The notes beneath the pieces were generated by a model, which had not been told where the DNA came from, did not search any database, and saw nothing but the letters and a program-made list of their open reading frames with translations. Shown here piece by piece: positions 44,189 through 57,520 of a DNA stretch of 64,000 bases (the stretch's first letter is position 1; each line of letters opens with the position of its first letter). The DNA is from Streptomyces griseomycini (lineage in GTDB: Bacteria > Actinomycetota > Actinomycetes > Streptomycetales > Streptomycetaceae): contig NZ_JACHJI010000003.1 in the NCBI RefSeq assembly GCF_014203535.1, positions 165,707 through 229,706 of the forward strand, written 5' to 3'. The translations under genes and the position numbers were made by a program.

Positions 44189-45004
44189 TCTGTTTGCCGT
44201 CGGCACGACCGGCAGCCACTCGCTGTTCGATTACGCGGCCGGGTTACGGCCGTCTTCCACAGATTCGGTGACTTTCTCCCGTCCACATGCTGGGGACCGC
44301 GAAGTTATCCCGACACTGTCCACAGCGCCCTTGGTCGAGAGATCATCAGGCCAGGTCAGCTTGGTGTGGATTCGTGGACGAACGATATCCACAGGCTGTG
44401 GACAGAGCGGCGACCCACAGCCTGTGGATCGGGTTGTCCACGGGGAACCCACAGGTCGGAGCCTGTTTTCCCCAGTGATCGCCATCTTCTCCACATGCCT
44501 GTCCACTGTTCGGCAACACGACGCGTGTCCTCACCGCATCGAGTGAAAGGCGTCACATCGAGGTACCGAAGGGGGCTGTGGGAAAGACTGCCAAAGCTGG
44601 GGACGGCTCTGGGGAGAACTCGGCCCGGCCTGTGCACGGAGTGTGCAGAACTTTCCGTTCTCCACAGAGACGCCCGGTTGTCCACCGTCCCAGCCCACAG
44701 GCCCCGTGGACAAAATCACCGCGCTGAGCTGCGGAAACGAAGTTATCCACGGTATCCACAGGCCCTACTACTACTCCCGACTAGAGAGAGCGAGGAATTC
44801 GTTTCGAAGTGGGCCCTGTGCACAACTCGGTGTCCCGCCCCCGGCCGGCCCTCGTCACGACTTGACCCCGAGGGGCACCTACTGTCAGTGCGGTGCGTCA
44901 GACTGGTCCCGGTGTCCTTCCCCGCACAGGGGCCGACGACACCGAGTCAGACGACGAAAGCCAGGCAGGGCGAGAAGCGCCGGCAACAGCAGGAGGCGGC
45001 AACA
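44189..45004. other. oriC: origin of replication oriC
   Basis: The dnaA-dnaN gap holds at least 17 DnaA-box-like 9-mers. Perfect-core copies include CTGTCCACA (44316-44324), ATATCCACA (44385-44393), TGTGGACAG (44397-44405), TTCTCCACA (44487-44495 and 44658-44666) and GTATCCACA (44752-44760). Others are CCGTCCACA (44279), TGTGGATTC (44365), TGTGGATCG (44423), TTGTCCACG (44434), CTGTCCACT (44499), TTGTCCACC (44678), CGTGGACAA (44705) and TTATCCACG (44743). Both orientations occur. No perfect TTGTCCACA was found within the cluster. Boxes end at 44760; the remaining 245 bases precede dnaN and presumably contain its promoter. Confidence 0.93.
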
Positions 45005-46135
45005 GTGAAGATCCGGGTGGAACGCGACGTACTCGCGGAGGCAGTGGCCTGGGCGGCGCGCAGCCTCCCGGCCCGTCCGCCGGCCCCTGTCCTCGCCGGC
45101 CTGCTGCTGAAGGCCGAGGACGGCCAGCTGAGCCTGTCCAGCTTCGACTACGAGGTCTCCGCGCGGGTCTCGGTGGAGGCGGAGGTCGAGGAGGAGGGCA
45201 CCGTCCTCGTCTCCGGCCGCCTGCTCGCCGACATCTCCCGCGCCCTCCCCAACCGGCCGGTGGAGATCTCCACAGACGGTGTACGGGCGACGGTGGTGTG
45301 CGGCTCCTCGCGGTTCACCCTCCACACCCTGCCTGTGGAGGAGTACCCGGCCCTGCCCCAGATGCCGAACGCGACGGGCACGGTCCCCGGCGAGGTCTTC
45401 GCCTCCGCCGTGCAGCAGGTCGCCATCGCGGCCGGCCGCGACGACACGCTGCCCGTCCTCACCGGTGTGCGCATCGAGATCGAGGGCGACACCGTGACGC
45501 TGGCCTCCACCGACCGCTACCGCTTCGCGGTCCGCGAGTTCCTGTGGAAGCCGGAGAACCCGGACGCCTCCGCGGTCGCCCTGGTGCCGGCCAAGACGCT
45601 CCTGGACACCGCCAAGGCGCTGACCAGCGGCGACCAGGTGATCCTGGCGCTGTCCGGCTCGGGCGCGGGCGAGGGCCTGATCGGTTTCGAGGGTGCGGGC
45701 CGCCGGACCACCACGCGGCTGCTGGAGGGCGACCTCCCGAAGTACCGCACGCTGTTCCCGACCGAGTTCAACAGCGTCGCCGTGATCGAGACCGCCCCCT
45801 TCGTGGAGGCCGTCAAGCGCGTGGCCCTGGTGGCCGAGCGCAACACCCCGGTGCGGCTGAGCTTCGAGCAGGGCGTGCTCATCCTGGAGGCAGGTTCCAG
45901 CGACGACGCACAGGCTGTGGAAAGGGTCGACGCCCAGCTCGAGGGCGACGACATCTCGATCGCCTTCAACCCGACCTTCCTGCTGGACGGCCTGAGCGCC
46001 ATCGACTCCCCGGTGGCCCAGCTGTCGTTCACCACGTCCACCAAGCCCGCGCTCCTCAGCGGCAGGCCCGCGGTGGACGCGGAGGCGGACGAGGCCTACA
46101 AGTACCTGATCATGCCGGTGCGGCTCAGCGGCTGA
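45005..46135 (+). CDS. dnaN: DNA polymerase III beta subunit (sliding clamp)
   Basis: The 376-residue clamp opens MKIRVERDVLAEAVAWAARSLP, then PVLAGLLLKAEDGQLSLSSFDYE. The second domain has DTLPVLTGVRIEIEGD. The closing YKYLIMPVRL is the classic clamp end. The GTG start is preceded by AGGAGGCGG. It encircles DNA and tethers polymerases. It is the first gene of the rightward dnaN-gnd-recF-dciA-gyrB-gyrA block. Confidence 0.98.
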   Translation: MKIRVERDVLAEAVAWAARSLPARPPAPVLAGLLLKAEDGQLSLSSFDYEVSARVSVEAEVEEEGTVLVSGRLLADISRALPNRPVEISTDGVRATVVCGSSRFTLHTLPVEEYPALPQMPNATGTVPGEVFASAVQQVAIAAGRDDTLPVLTGVRIEIEGDTVTLASTDRYRFAVREFLWKPENPDASAVALVPAKTLLDTAKALTSGDQVILALSGSGAGEGLIGFEGAGRRTTTRLLEGDLPKYRTLFPTEFNSVAVIETAPFVEAVKRVALVAERNTPVRLSFEQGVLILEAGSSDDAQAVERVDAQLEGDDISIAFNPTFLLDGLSAIDSPVAQLSFTTSTKPALLSGRPAVDAEADEAYKYLIMPVRLSG

Positions 46136-46367
46136 CGCCGTTCCGTCCGTCCACAGCTGTGCACAGTGCTTCCGGGGTACCCGGGGGACGACCGGTTCGA
46201 GCCGGGTCCCGGGGGCGGCTGTGGAGAAAACCGCAGGTGGGGCGTGCGTATGAGCGCGTATGCCCACAGATGTGCGTGAGCGCCCGGGTTTAGGCTCTGG
46301 GCGGGTACGTAAGTGCCGCGGCACGCCCGTGCCGCCACGTCACGTCGCAACCTAAGGAACACAACTG

Positions 46368-47243
46368 ATGGAGCTCGGTCTCGTCGGCCTCGGCAAGATG
46401 GGCGGCAACATGCGTGAGCGGATCCGCCGCGCGGGCCACACCGTCTTCGGATACGACCGCAACCCGGACCTCGCCGATGTCCACAGTCTGGAAGAGCTTG
46501 TGGGCAAGCTCGAGGGCCCGCGCGTGGTGTGGGTGATGGTCCCGGCCGGCGAGCCCACCCAGTCCACCATCGACGCGCTCGCCGAACTGCTCGAGCCCGG
46601 CGACGTCGTCGTGGACGGCGGCAACTCCCGCTGGACGGACGACGAGAGGCACGCCGAGGAACTGGCGGCCAAGGGCATCGGCTTCGTCGACTGCGGCGTC
46701 TCCGGCGGCGTCTGGGGCCTGGAGAACGGCTACGCGCTGATGTACGGCGGCGACAAGGAGAACGTCGCCAAGGTGCAGCCGATCTTCGACGCCCTCAAGC
46801 CCGAGGGGGACTTCGGCTCGGTGCACGCCGGCAAGGTCGGCGCGGGCCACTTCGCGAAGATGGTCCACAACGGCATCGAGTACGCCATGATGCAGGCCTA
46901 CGCCGAGGGCTGGGAGCTGCTGGAGAAGGTCGACTCGGTGACCGACGTCCGGGAGGTGTTCCGCTCCTGGCAGGAGGGCACCGTCATCCGCTCCTGGCTG
47001 CTCGACCTCGCGGTGAACGCCCTCGACGAGGACGAGCACCTGGACGGGCTCCGGGGTTATGCACAGGACTCCGGTGAGGGACGCTGGACGGTGGAGGCCG
47101 CCATCGACCACGCGGTCCCGCTGCCGGCGATCACCGCCTCGCTGTTCGCGCGGTTCGCCTCCCGTCAGGAGGACTCGCCGCAGATGAAGATGATCGCGGC
47201 GCTGCGCAACCAGTTCGGCGGCCACGCGGTCGAGAAGAAGTAA
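46368..47243 (+). CDS. gnd: 6-phosphogluconate dehydrogenase, short (decarboxylating, YqeC-like) type
   Basis: The 291-residue enzyme has the NAD(P)-binding [12 protein letters not shown], the substrate motif [16 protein letters not shown] and the catalytic [16 protein letters not shown]. It is the shorter class found in actinobacteria, probably NAD-linked. It gives ribulose 5-phosphate and reduced cofactor. It lies between dnaN and recF, interrupting the replication cluster, which is normal in Streptomyces. It is preceded by a 232-base gap that holds two more DnaA-box-like sequences. Confidence 0.95.
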   Translation: MELGLVGLGKMGGNMRERIRRAGHTVFGYDRNPDLADVHSLEELVGKLEGPRVVWVMVPAGEPTQSTIDALAELLEPGDVVVDGGNSRWTDDERHAEELAAKGIGFVDCGVSGGVWGLENGYALMYGGDKENVAKVQPIFDALKPEGDFGSVHAGKVGAGHFAKMVHNGIEYAMMQAYAEGWELLEKVDSVTDVREVFRSWQEGTVIRSWLLDLAVNALDEDEHLDGLRGYAQDSGEGRWTVEAAIDHAVPLPAITASLFARFASRQEDSPQMKMIAALRNQFGGHAVEKK

Positions 47244-47280
47244 GCACCACCCGAAGGCTGGAGAGGTCGGCGAAACGACC

Positions 47281-48402
47281 ATGCACGTCACGCATCTGTC
47301 GCTGGCCGACTTCCGCTCCTACCCCCGGGTCGAGGTCCCGCTCGACCCGGGGGTGACGGCCTTCGTCGGGCCCAACGGGCAGGGCAAGACCAATCTGGTC
47401 GAGGCGGTCGGCTACCTCGCCACCCTGGGCAGTCACCGCGTCTCCTCCGACGCCCCGCTGGTCCGCATGGGCGCCGACCGCGCGATCGTCCGCGCCCAGG
47501 TCCGCCAGGGCGAGCGGCAGCAACTGGTCGAACTGGAGCTGAACCCGGGCAAGGCCAACCGCGCCCGCATCAACCGGTCCTCGCAGGTCAGGCCCCGCGA
47601 CGTGCTCGGCATCGTCCGGACGGTCCTGTTCGCCCCCGAGGACCTCGCCCTGGTGAAGGGTGATCCCGGCGAGCGGCGCCGCTTCCTGGACGAGCTCGTC
47701 ACCGCGCGCTCCCCGCGCATGGCCGGCGTCCGTTCCGACTACGACCGGGTGCTCAAGCAGCGCAACACCCTGCTGAAGTCGGCCGCGCTGGCCCGCCGGC
47801 ACGGCGGCCGCACCATGGACCTGTCCACCCTCGACGTGTGGGACCAGCACCTCGCGCGTGCGGGTGCCGAGCTGCTCGCCCAGCGGCTGGACCTGATCAC
47901 CGCGATCCAGCCGCTGGCCGACAAGGCGTACGAACAGCTCGCCCCCGGCGGCGGACCGGTCGCCCTGGAGTACAAGCCCTCCGCACCCGGCGAGGCCCAC
48001 ACGCGCGAGGACCTGTTCGAACAGCTGATGTCCGCCCTCGCCGAGGCCCGCAGGCAGGAGATCGAGCGGGGCGTCACCCTGGTCGGCCCGCACCGCGACG
48101 ACCTGCTGCTCAAGCTGGGCCGGCTGCCCGCCAAGGGCTACGCCTCCCACGGGGAGTCCTGGTCCTACGCGCTGGCGTTGCGCCTGGCCTCCTACGACCT
48201 GCTGCGGTCCGAGGGCAACGAGCCGGTGCTGGTGCTCGACGACGTCTTCGCCGAGCTGGACGCGCGCCGCCGGGAGCGCCTGGCCGAGCTGGTCGCGCCC
48301 GGTGAGCAGGTCCTGGTGACGGCGGCCGTGGACGACGACGTGCCCCCTGTCCTGTCGGGGGCGCGGTTCACGGTGACAGGGGGGACGGTGGAGCGCGTAT
48401 GA
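47281..48402 (+). CDS. recF: DNA replication/repair protein RecF
   Basis: The 373-residue ATPase has Walker [19 protein letters not shown] (about residue 30), a signature-like region [20 protein letters not shown], and Walker [13 protein letters not shown]. It acts with RecO and RecR to load RecA at gaps. It overlaps the downstream dciA start (ATGA), showing coupling. It follows gnd after 37 bases. Confidence 0.97.
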   Translation: MHVTHLSLADFRSYPRVEVPLDPGVTAFVGPNGQGKTNLVEAVGYLATLGSHRVSSDAPLVRMGADRAIVRAQVRQGERQQLVELELNPGKANRARINRSSQVRPRDVLGIVRTVLFAPEDLALVKGDPGERRRFLDELVTARSPRMAGVRSDYDRVLKQRNTLLKSAALARRHGGRTMDLSTLDVWDQHLARAGAELLAQRLDLITAIQPLADKAYEQLAPGGGPVALEYKPSAPGEAHTREDLFEQLMSALAEARRQEIERGVTLVGPHRDDLLLKLGRLPAKGYASHGESWSYALALRLASYDLLRSEGNEPVLVLDDVFAELDARRRERLAELVAPGEQVLVTAAVDDDVPPVLSGARFTVTGGTVERV

Positions 48403-48953
48403 GCGGATCCGACGCGTCCGACCGCACTCCCGGAAGCGGTGGCGGCAAGTCCCCCGAGCCCTCCGGCGTCGACCTCGCGCGCGTGGCGCTGCGGGCGGCC
48501 AGGGAGGCGGCGCGCGCGCGTGGCGACGCGGCGCAGCAGAAGAAGCAGGCCCGGCGCGGCGGCCTGCGCTCAGGTGCGCGCGCCGACCGGCGCGATCCCA
48601 TGGCGCTCGGCGCGGCGATCAACCGCCTGCTGTCCGAGCGCGGCTGGGAGGCCCCGGCCGCGGTGGGCGGGGTGATGGGGCGCTGGCCCGAGATCGTCGG
48701 CGAGGACGTGGCCAAGCACTGTGAGCCGGAGCGGTACGACGAGGACGAGCGGGTGCTGGTCGTGCGCTGCGACTCCACGGCCTGGGCGACGAACCTGCGG
48801 CTGCTCGCCCCGACCCTGGTGGCCCGCCTCAACGAGGACCTCGGCCACGGCACCGTGAGGCTGATCAAGGTCAACGGCCCCGGTGGTCCCGCCCGCCGCT
48901 ACGGCCCGCTGCGCGCCCCCGGGAGCACGGGCCCCGGGGACACGTACGGGTGA
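48399..48953 (+). CDS. dciA: DciA-type helicase-loading protein (DUF721)
   Basis: The 184-residue protein has an Arg/Ala-rich disordered head (about 1-75), then a DUF721 domain: [31 protein letters not shown] and [27 protein letters not shown]. DciA proteins help load DnaB and replace DnaC/DnaI in most bacteria. It is coupled to recF and is the orthologue by position of mycobacterial Rv0004. It links to dnaB at 6.2 kb. Confidence 0.9.
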   Translation: MSGSDASDRTPGSGGGKSPEPSGVDLARVALRAAREAARARGDAAQQKKQARRGGLRSGARADRRDPMALGAAINRLLSERGWEAPAAVGGVMGRWPEIVGEDVAKHCEPERYDEDERVLVVRCDSTAWATNLRLLAPTLVARLNEDLGHGTVRLIKVNGPGGPARRYGPLRAPGSTGPGDTYG

Positions 48954-48956
48954 GCG

Positions 48957-48975
48957 GAGGCCGTTTTCCGGCCTC
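48957..48975 (+). terminator. small hairpin after dciA
   Basis: GAGGCCG (48957-48963) pairs with CGGCCTC (48969-48975) around a T-rich loop. It is a short, moderate terminator. Confidence 0.55.
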
Positions 48976-51456
<2,481 letters not shown>

Positions 51457-51498
51457 GTCGGTCTCAGCTGACCGCACCAGGAAGGACCTTCACCAGCA

Positions 51499-54096
<2,598 letters not shown>

Positions 54097-54113
54097 CACG
54101 AGGAGTGAATCAC

Positions 54114-54860
54114 GTGAGCGGAGCCACGGGCGCCGGATCGGCCGGTACCAGTATGGGGACGGACGGCGGCGCCCGTGGCTCCGCCGCGCGGGCGAACGAT
54201 CCGCACACGACCAATCTCAAGGCGATCAAGGCGCCCGCCAAGAACGCACCCGCGACCGGCACACAGGGATCCCAGGGGGGAACGGTGACCGACACCCGAG
54301 GCCCGCAGCAGGCCGCGCCGCACCAGGGCGCCGCCGCTCAGACGGCCTCACCGCTGCCGGGGGAACGGCAGTCGCAGCAGCAGGCGGGGCCGTACCACCC
54401 GCCGCAGGCCTACCAGGCGCAGGACGGCACGGCGGAAGGCCCCGACGGCGCGGTGCGGCGACCGCGCACGGGGGCGCGCACCACGCCGCGCGTGCGCAAG
54501 GCACGCCTGCGCGTGGCGAAGGCCGACCCGTGGTCGGTGATGAAGGTCAGCTTCCTGCTCTCCATCGCGCTCGGCATCTGCACGATCGTCGCGGCCGCCG
54601 TGCTGTGGATGGTCATGGACGCCATGGGCGTGTTCTCGACGGTCGGCGGCACGATCTCCGAGGCGACCGGCTCCAACGAGTCGAACGGCTTCGACCTCCA
54701 GTCGTTCCTGTCGCTGCCCAACGTCCTGATGTTCACGACGGTCATCGCGGTCATCGACGTCGTCCTGGCGACGGCTCTGGCGACGCTCGGCGCGTTCATC
54801 TACAACCTCTCCGCGGGCTTCGTGGGCGGTGTCGAGCTCACGCTGGCCGAGGACGAGTGA
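54114..54860 (+). CDS. DUF3566 membrane protein
   Basis: The 248-residue protein starts at GTG (54114) with AGGAG upstream. A Gln/Gly/Pro-rich head of about 140 residues precedes the DUF3566 core: ADPWSVMKVSFLLSIALGI, then VAAAVLWMVMDAMGVF, then FTTVIAVIDVVLATALATLGAFIYNL. Two helices are present. The position after gyrA matches mycobacterial Rv0007. Its function is unknown. A tRNA-Ile follows. Confidence 0.88.
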   Translation: MSGATGAGSAGTSMGTDGGARGSAARANDPHTTNLKAIKAPAKNAPATGTQGSQGGTVTDTRGPQQAAPHQGAAAQTASPLPGERQSQQQAGPYHPPQAYQAQDGTAEGPDGAVRRPRTGARTTPRVRKARLRVAKADPWSVMKVSFLLSIALGICTIVAAAVLWMVMDAMGVFSTVGGTISEATGSNESNGFDLQSFLSLPNVLMFTTVIAVIDVVLATALATLGAFIYNLSAGFVGGVELTLAEDE

Positions 54861-54925
54861 GAGGACGGGTGAGCGGCGCGGACCACGTGTCCGGCCTCCA
54901 CCCGCGGTCTGACGGACAACCGATT

Positions 54926-54954
54926 TTGGGACTGCCCCGGTCGTGCGCTAATCT
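54926..54954 (+). promoter_or_regulatory. tRNA-Ile promoter
   Basis: TTGGGA (54926-54931), 17 bases, TAATCT (54949-54954). Transcription would start near 54961, 34 bases before the tRNA. Confidence 0.65.
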
Positions 54955-54994
54955 TCAGGAGTCAGCGCGCGGGACACACACCGCAGAGCGCGGC

Positions 54995-55071
54995 GGGGCT
55001 ATAGCTCAGTTGGTTAGAGCGCATCCCTGATAAGGATGAGGCCACAGGTTCAAATCCTGTTAGCCCCACCA
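54995..55071 (+). tRNA. tRNA-Ile (GAT anticodon)
   Basis: A complete cloverleaf: acceptor GGGGCTA/TAGCCCC, D-arm AGCTCAGTTGGTTAGAGC, anticodon loop CTGATAA, T-arm GGTTCAAATCC. The CCA end is encoded. It is followed by a perfect 28-bp palindromic terminator. A degenerate copy of its 3' half lies 877 bases downstream. Confidence 0.98.
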
Positions 55072-55078
55072 GCGAGAG

Positions 55079-55106
55079 GACCCCCAGCCGATATCGGCTG
55101 GGGGTC
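55079..55106 (+). terminator. tRNA-Ile terminator
   Basis: A perfect 28-bp palindrome with arms GACCCCCAGCCGAT and ATCGGCTGGGGGTC, followed by TTCGG. Confidence 0.9.
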
Positions 55107-55199
55107 TTCGGCATCCAGGGCCGACATCAACGGCGGTCACGGAACCGACCCCAGTGCCCGAGCGTCGTGCCTGGTGCGCGTGGTTCGTGAGGGAGGACC

Positions 55200-55337
55200 G
55201 TGGAAGACGATCCGCCGTGGTGGGGGATCCTGGTGATCTCGGCCGGGGCGACAGTGGTCCTCGGGGCGATCCTCCTGTCCACGGTTGCCGCGGTGGCTCT
55301 TGGCGTGAGCTGGGTGCGAAGCAGACGCGGCCGCTGA
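55200..55337 (+). CDS. small single-helix membrane protein
   Basis: The GTG at 55200 is preceded by GAGGGAGGACC, an excellent ribosome-binding site. The 45-residue product opens VEDDPPWWGI, followed by a long hydrophobic segment, LVISAGATVVLGAILLSTVA, and ends VRSRRGR. An acidic outer end, Trp pair and basic inner end give a clear membrane orientation. No family is recognised. It lies between tRNA-Ile and its degenerate copy. Confidence 0.6.
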   Translation: MEDDPPWWGILVISAGATVVLGAILLSTVAAVALGVSWVRSRRGR

Positions 55338-55908
55338 CCGTCCGCCGGAAGGACCAGCCGGTGAGTGGGGCCTCCGGGAGTCCGGCGAGCGTGCCGGACG
55401 CGGCGGACCGTGATCCGGCGGACGCCGGCGCGCGTGACGAGCCGGTCGAGGACGCGGGAGGAGCCCACCGGGTCGACCATGCCGCCGTGCCCGGAGGAAG
55501 GGGCCAGGTCACGGTCCGGCTCCTGCGACCAGCGCTCACCGGCGGCCTTCCGCTCCCGCTCCCGCGGTTCCCGACGCTCCTCGAGGACACGGGCGCAGGA
55601 CCCCGGGAGCGGGAGCACAGCCTGTGAGGACCCCGTCTTGAGGCCTTGGGGACCGGGCCCATGCCCTTGACCCGCTGCACCTGACCGACCGGGGCGAAGC
55701 GGCCGGCCACGAGGTCGATGTCCTGCCGGCACAACGGGATCGGTCGGGCGCCCGGCCCGCGTGGGACTACCCCCAGTCGGTCGGCTGACACCAGCGGCTG
55801 ACGCCAACGGGCGCGGACGGCGACGGCCGGCGCCGAAGGGCAACGGACGATCGGCCAAGGGCACCGGGCGGCTTGCCGGTGTTGCCGGCTCTCCGTGATC
55901 GACCCGCC
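55338..55908. other. 571 bases with no convincing gene
   Basis: Several frames are open on both strands, but none has a good start, motif or coherent composition. GTGATCGACC (55895-55904) is repeated inverted as GGTCGATCAC at 55963-55972, across the tRNA-like repeat. It may be decayed DNA. Confidence 0.5.
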
Positions 55909-55987
55909 GAGGATGAGGCCGCAGGTTCAAGTCCTGTCAGTCCCGTCGGCGAGAAGACCCCCGGTCGATCACGACCGGGGGTCTTCG
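55909..55987 (+). repeat. degenerate copy of the tRNA-Ile 3' half and terminator
   Basis: This segment aligns with 55032-55110. It retains GGATGAGGCC, GCAGGTTCAAGTCCTGT (T-arm) and GACCCCCGGTCGATCACG, with mostly transitions against the intact copy. The hairpin is preserved by paired changes (AGCCG/CGGCT becoming GGTCG/CGACC). The tRNA 5' half is missing, so no tRNA is made. It may be an attachment-site remnant or a decayed duplicate. Confidence 0.8.
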
Positions 55988-56067
55988 ACGTACGCGGGTG
56001 GCACCCGGCCACCGGCGGCGCCGCGGTCCAGGGGGACGTCGGCGCCTCCGCGCCCGTCGACCGGGGG

Positions 56068-56364
56068 GTGTCGCGGACGAAGAATGCGCGCGTGTTGTTG
56101 ACGGCGGGGTCCAGCGGCCCCTCTCCCGCTCCCTTCCTCCTGGTCCGGGGTCTCCTGGCGCTCGTGGGCGGAGGAGCGCTGGCCACCAGGAGCGCGTCCG
56201 CCCGCCGCCGGGCCTTCGTGAGCGACGGACTCGCGCAACGGCCCGGGAGCCGGGCCGGAGCCCGCGTCGTGCCCGTGGTCTTCCTGCGCGTCGTCGGAGG
56301 AGTCCTCGCGCTGGGCGGCCCGGTCGCCCTCTGCGCGGCGATCGTCATGACCGCGCGGAGCTGA
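56068..56364 (+). CDS. small membrane protein, probable
   Basis: The frame from GTG 56068 gives 98 residues; a GTG at 56092 is possible. Two hydrophobic segments are FLLVRGLLALVGGGALAT and VVFLRVVGGVLALGGPVALC. Between them is RSASARRRAFVSDGLAQRPG, a basic loop. This two-helix pattern with an RRRAFV loop looks like a real small membrane protein. No function is assigned. The ribosome-binding site (run of G) is weak. A hairpin follows at 56405. Confidence 0.45.
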   Translation: MSRTKNARVLLTAGSSGPSPAPFLLVRGLLALVGGGALATRSASARRRAFVSDGLAQRPGSRAGARVVPVVFLRVVGGVLALGGPVALCAAIVMTARS

Positions 56365-56404
56365 TCGCGCCGCCCGCGACACCGGTGGAACGCGGACAGG
56401 AGAA

Positions 56405-56437
56405 AGGCCCGGCTGCTCTGTCCGAGCTGCCGGGCCT
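56405..56437. terminator. hairpin between convergent small genes
   Basis: AGGCCCGGC (56405-56413) pairs with GCCGGGCCT (56429-56437) with a 15-base loop. Confidence 0.6.
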
Positions 56438-56522
56438 GCTGCGTGCCGTGTTGCCGTACGCAAGTTCGCCGGTACTTCTGGGAGCGGACAACGGCACTGG
56501 TGAGGGGCGGAGACCCCCGGGG

Positions 56523-56900
56523 TCAGCGTTGGAGCGGCGTGTCGTCGGGGAGGGGCTCCGCAGGGGGCGCCGTGGCCTCGGAGCAGTCCGCGGCGGCCGG
56601 GTCCGCGGTCGAGGGCGTGTCCGAGGCCGGGCGGTGCCGGCAGCTGGGAGACTTCCCGTGGGCCTCGGCGTGGATGCGCTGTTTCATCGTCGGGGGCAGG
56701 GCGGTGAGGAGGGACCAGAGGAGCGGCACCGGTTCCGACGCGGTCGCGTCCGGGAGGCTCTCGCTCTCGCTGTTGCGCGTCGGCTCGGTCTGCGGTACGG
56801 CCGCGGAAGCGGTCGTGGTGACGAGTCCGAGCGCCGTGCAGAGCGCGAGGAAGGCGGTGACGATGGCGGTCCACAGCTTCATGACCTTGTTCCGGGCCAT
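56523..56900 (-). CDS. small secreted protein of unknown function
   Basis: The 125-residue protein has a typical signal peptide: KVMKLWTAIVTAFLALCTALGL, then TTTASAA. The mature part has PVPLLWSLLTALPPTMKQRIHAEAHGKSPSC, then a Ser/Asp/Pro-rich tail. GAGGGACC lies before the ATG. The LWSLL...KQRIHAEAHG core suggests a conserved motif shared by Streptomyces paralogues, possibly a DUF6344-like group, but this is a guess. Location is extracellular. Confidence 0.7.
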   Translation of the reverse strand: MARNKVMKLWTAIVTAFLALCTALGLVTTTASAAVPQTEPTRNSESESLPDATASEPVPLLWSLLTALPPTMKQRIHAEAHGKSPSCRHRPASDTPSTADPAAADCSEATAPPAEPLPDDTPLQR

Positions 56901-57238
56901 GGTCCCTCACTTTCGGGTCGGGCGATTTGCGTACTTTCCTCATCATGTGTATGAGGGTCGCGAAGTGGTGGACCGACGCCCGCGGCGCGTGGATGTTCAG
57001 ATGAACACCACTCGGATGGGCGCAAAGAGGTCGAAAAACAGAGGAGACGGGAGAGAAGCGGCGAAAGTGACCGTCCGTGAGAGGGTGGTCACCCTCCGGC
57101 CGGGCCGGTGAGGTCCGCTCCTACTGTGCTGCGCCGGAGGGCAGTTGACGGGCCGACGCAGGTCACCGATCGGTATCGACCGGTGTGTATAGTCGGGCGC
57201 CAGAGGTCCCCTACGTCAAGGAAAGACGAGGTCGCGCG
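56901..57238. promoter_or_regulatory. divergent promoter region
   Basis: These 338 bases contain no convincing gene. CCTCAT/ATGAGG (56938-56956) forms a small hairpin near the secreted-protein gene. TATAGT (57188-57193) is a possible -10 for the DLW-39 gene, without a clear -35. Confidence 0.4.
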
Positions 57239-57367
57239 GTGAAGAAGCTTCTCCTGGTCGCACTGGCCGCCATCGGCGGGCTCCTCGTGTACCGCCAGAT
57301 CCAGGCGGATCGCGCCGAGCAGGATCTGTGGACGGAGGCGACTGACTCCGTGCCCACGGGTTCGTGA
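57239..57367 (+). CDS. DLW-39 family small protein
   Basis: The GTG at 57239 gives a 42-residue protein: MKKLLLVALAAIGGLLVYRQ is one hydrophobic helix, followed by DRAEQDLWTEATD, the conserved DLW motif after which the actinobacterial family is named. It is anchored in the membrane or secreted; role unknown. GAGG lies upstream. A strong terminator follows. It is in the stretch after gyrA and tRNA-Ile, where the family is usually found. Confidence 0.85.
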   Translation: MKKLLLVALAAIGGLLVYRQIQADRAEQDLWTEATDSVPTGS

Positions 57368-57390
57368 GTACCGACATCCCACGCTGAACA

Positions 57391-57418
57391 GACCCCGGCC
57401 GCCCACGCGGCCGGGGTC
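57391..57418 (+). terminator. intrinsic terminator after the DLW-39 gene
   Basis: GACCCCGGCCGC (57391-57402) pairs with GCGGCCGGGGTC (57407-57418) around CCAC. TTGTTC follows. Confidence 0.88.
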
Positions 57419-57520
57419 TTGTTCGGAGCGGACCTTTGTCGGAGGGCCTCGTCCGGATCCCGTCCGGAGGGCAGGATGGGCCGCGGTGCGACACGTCGGG
57501 GCGACGACGAGGGGTGGCGC

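Noticed and set aside
55060..55791. A 243-codon open frame on the minus strand across tRNA-Ile and downstream
   Set aside because: It overlaps the terminator and the tRNA end and has low-complexity composition without a start signal.
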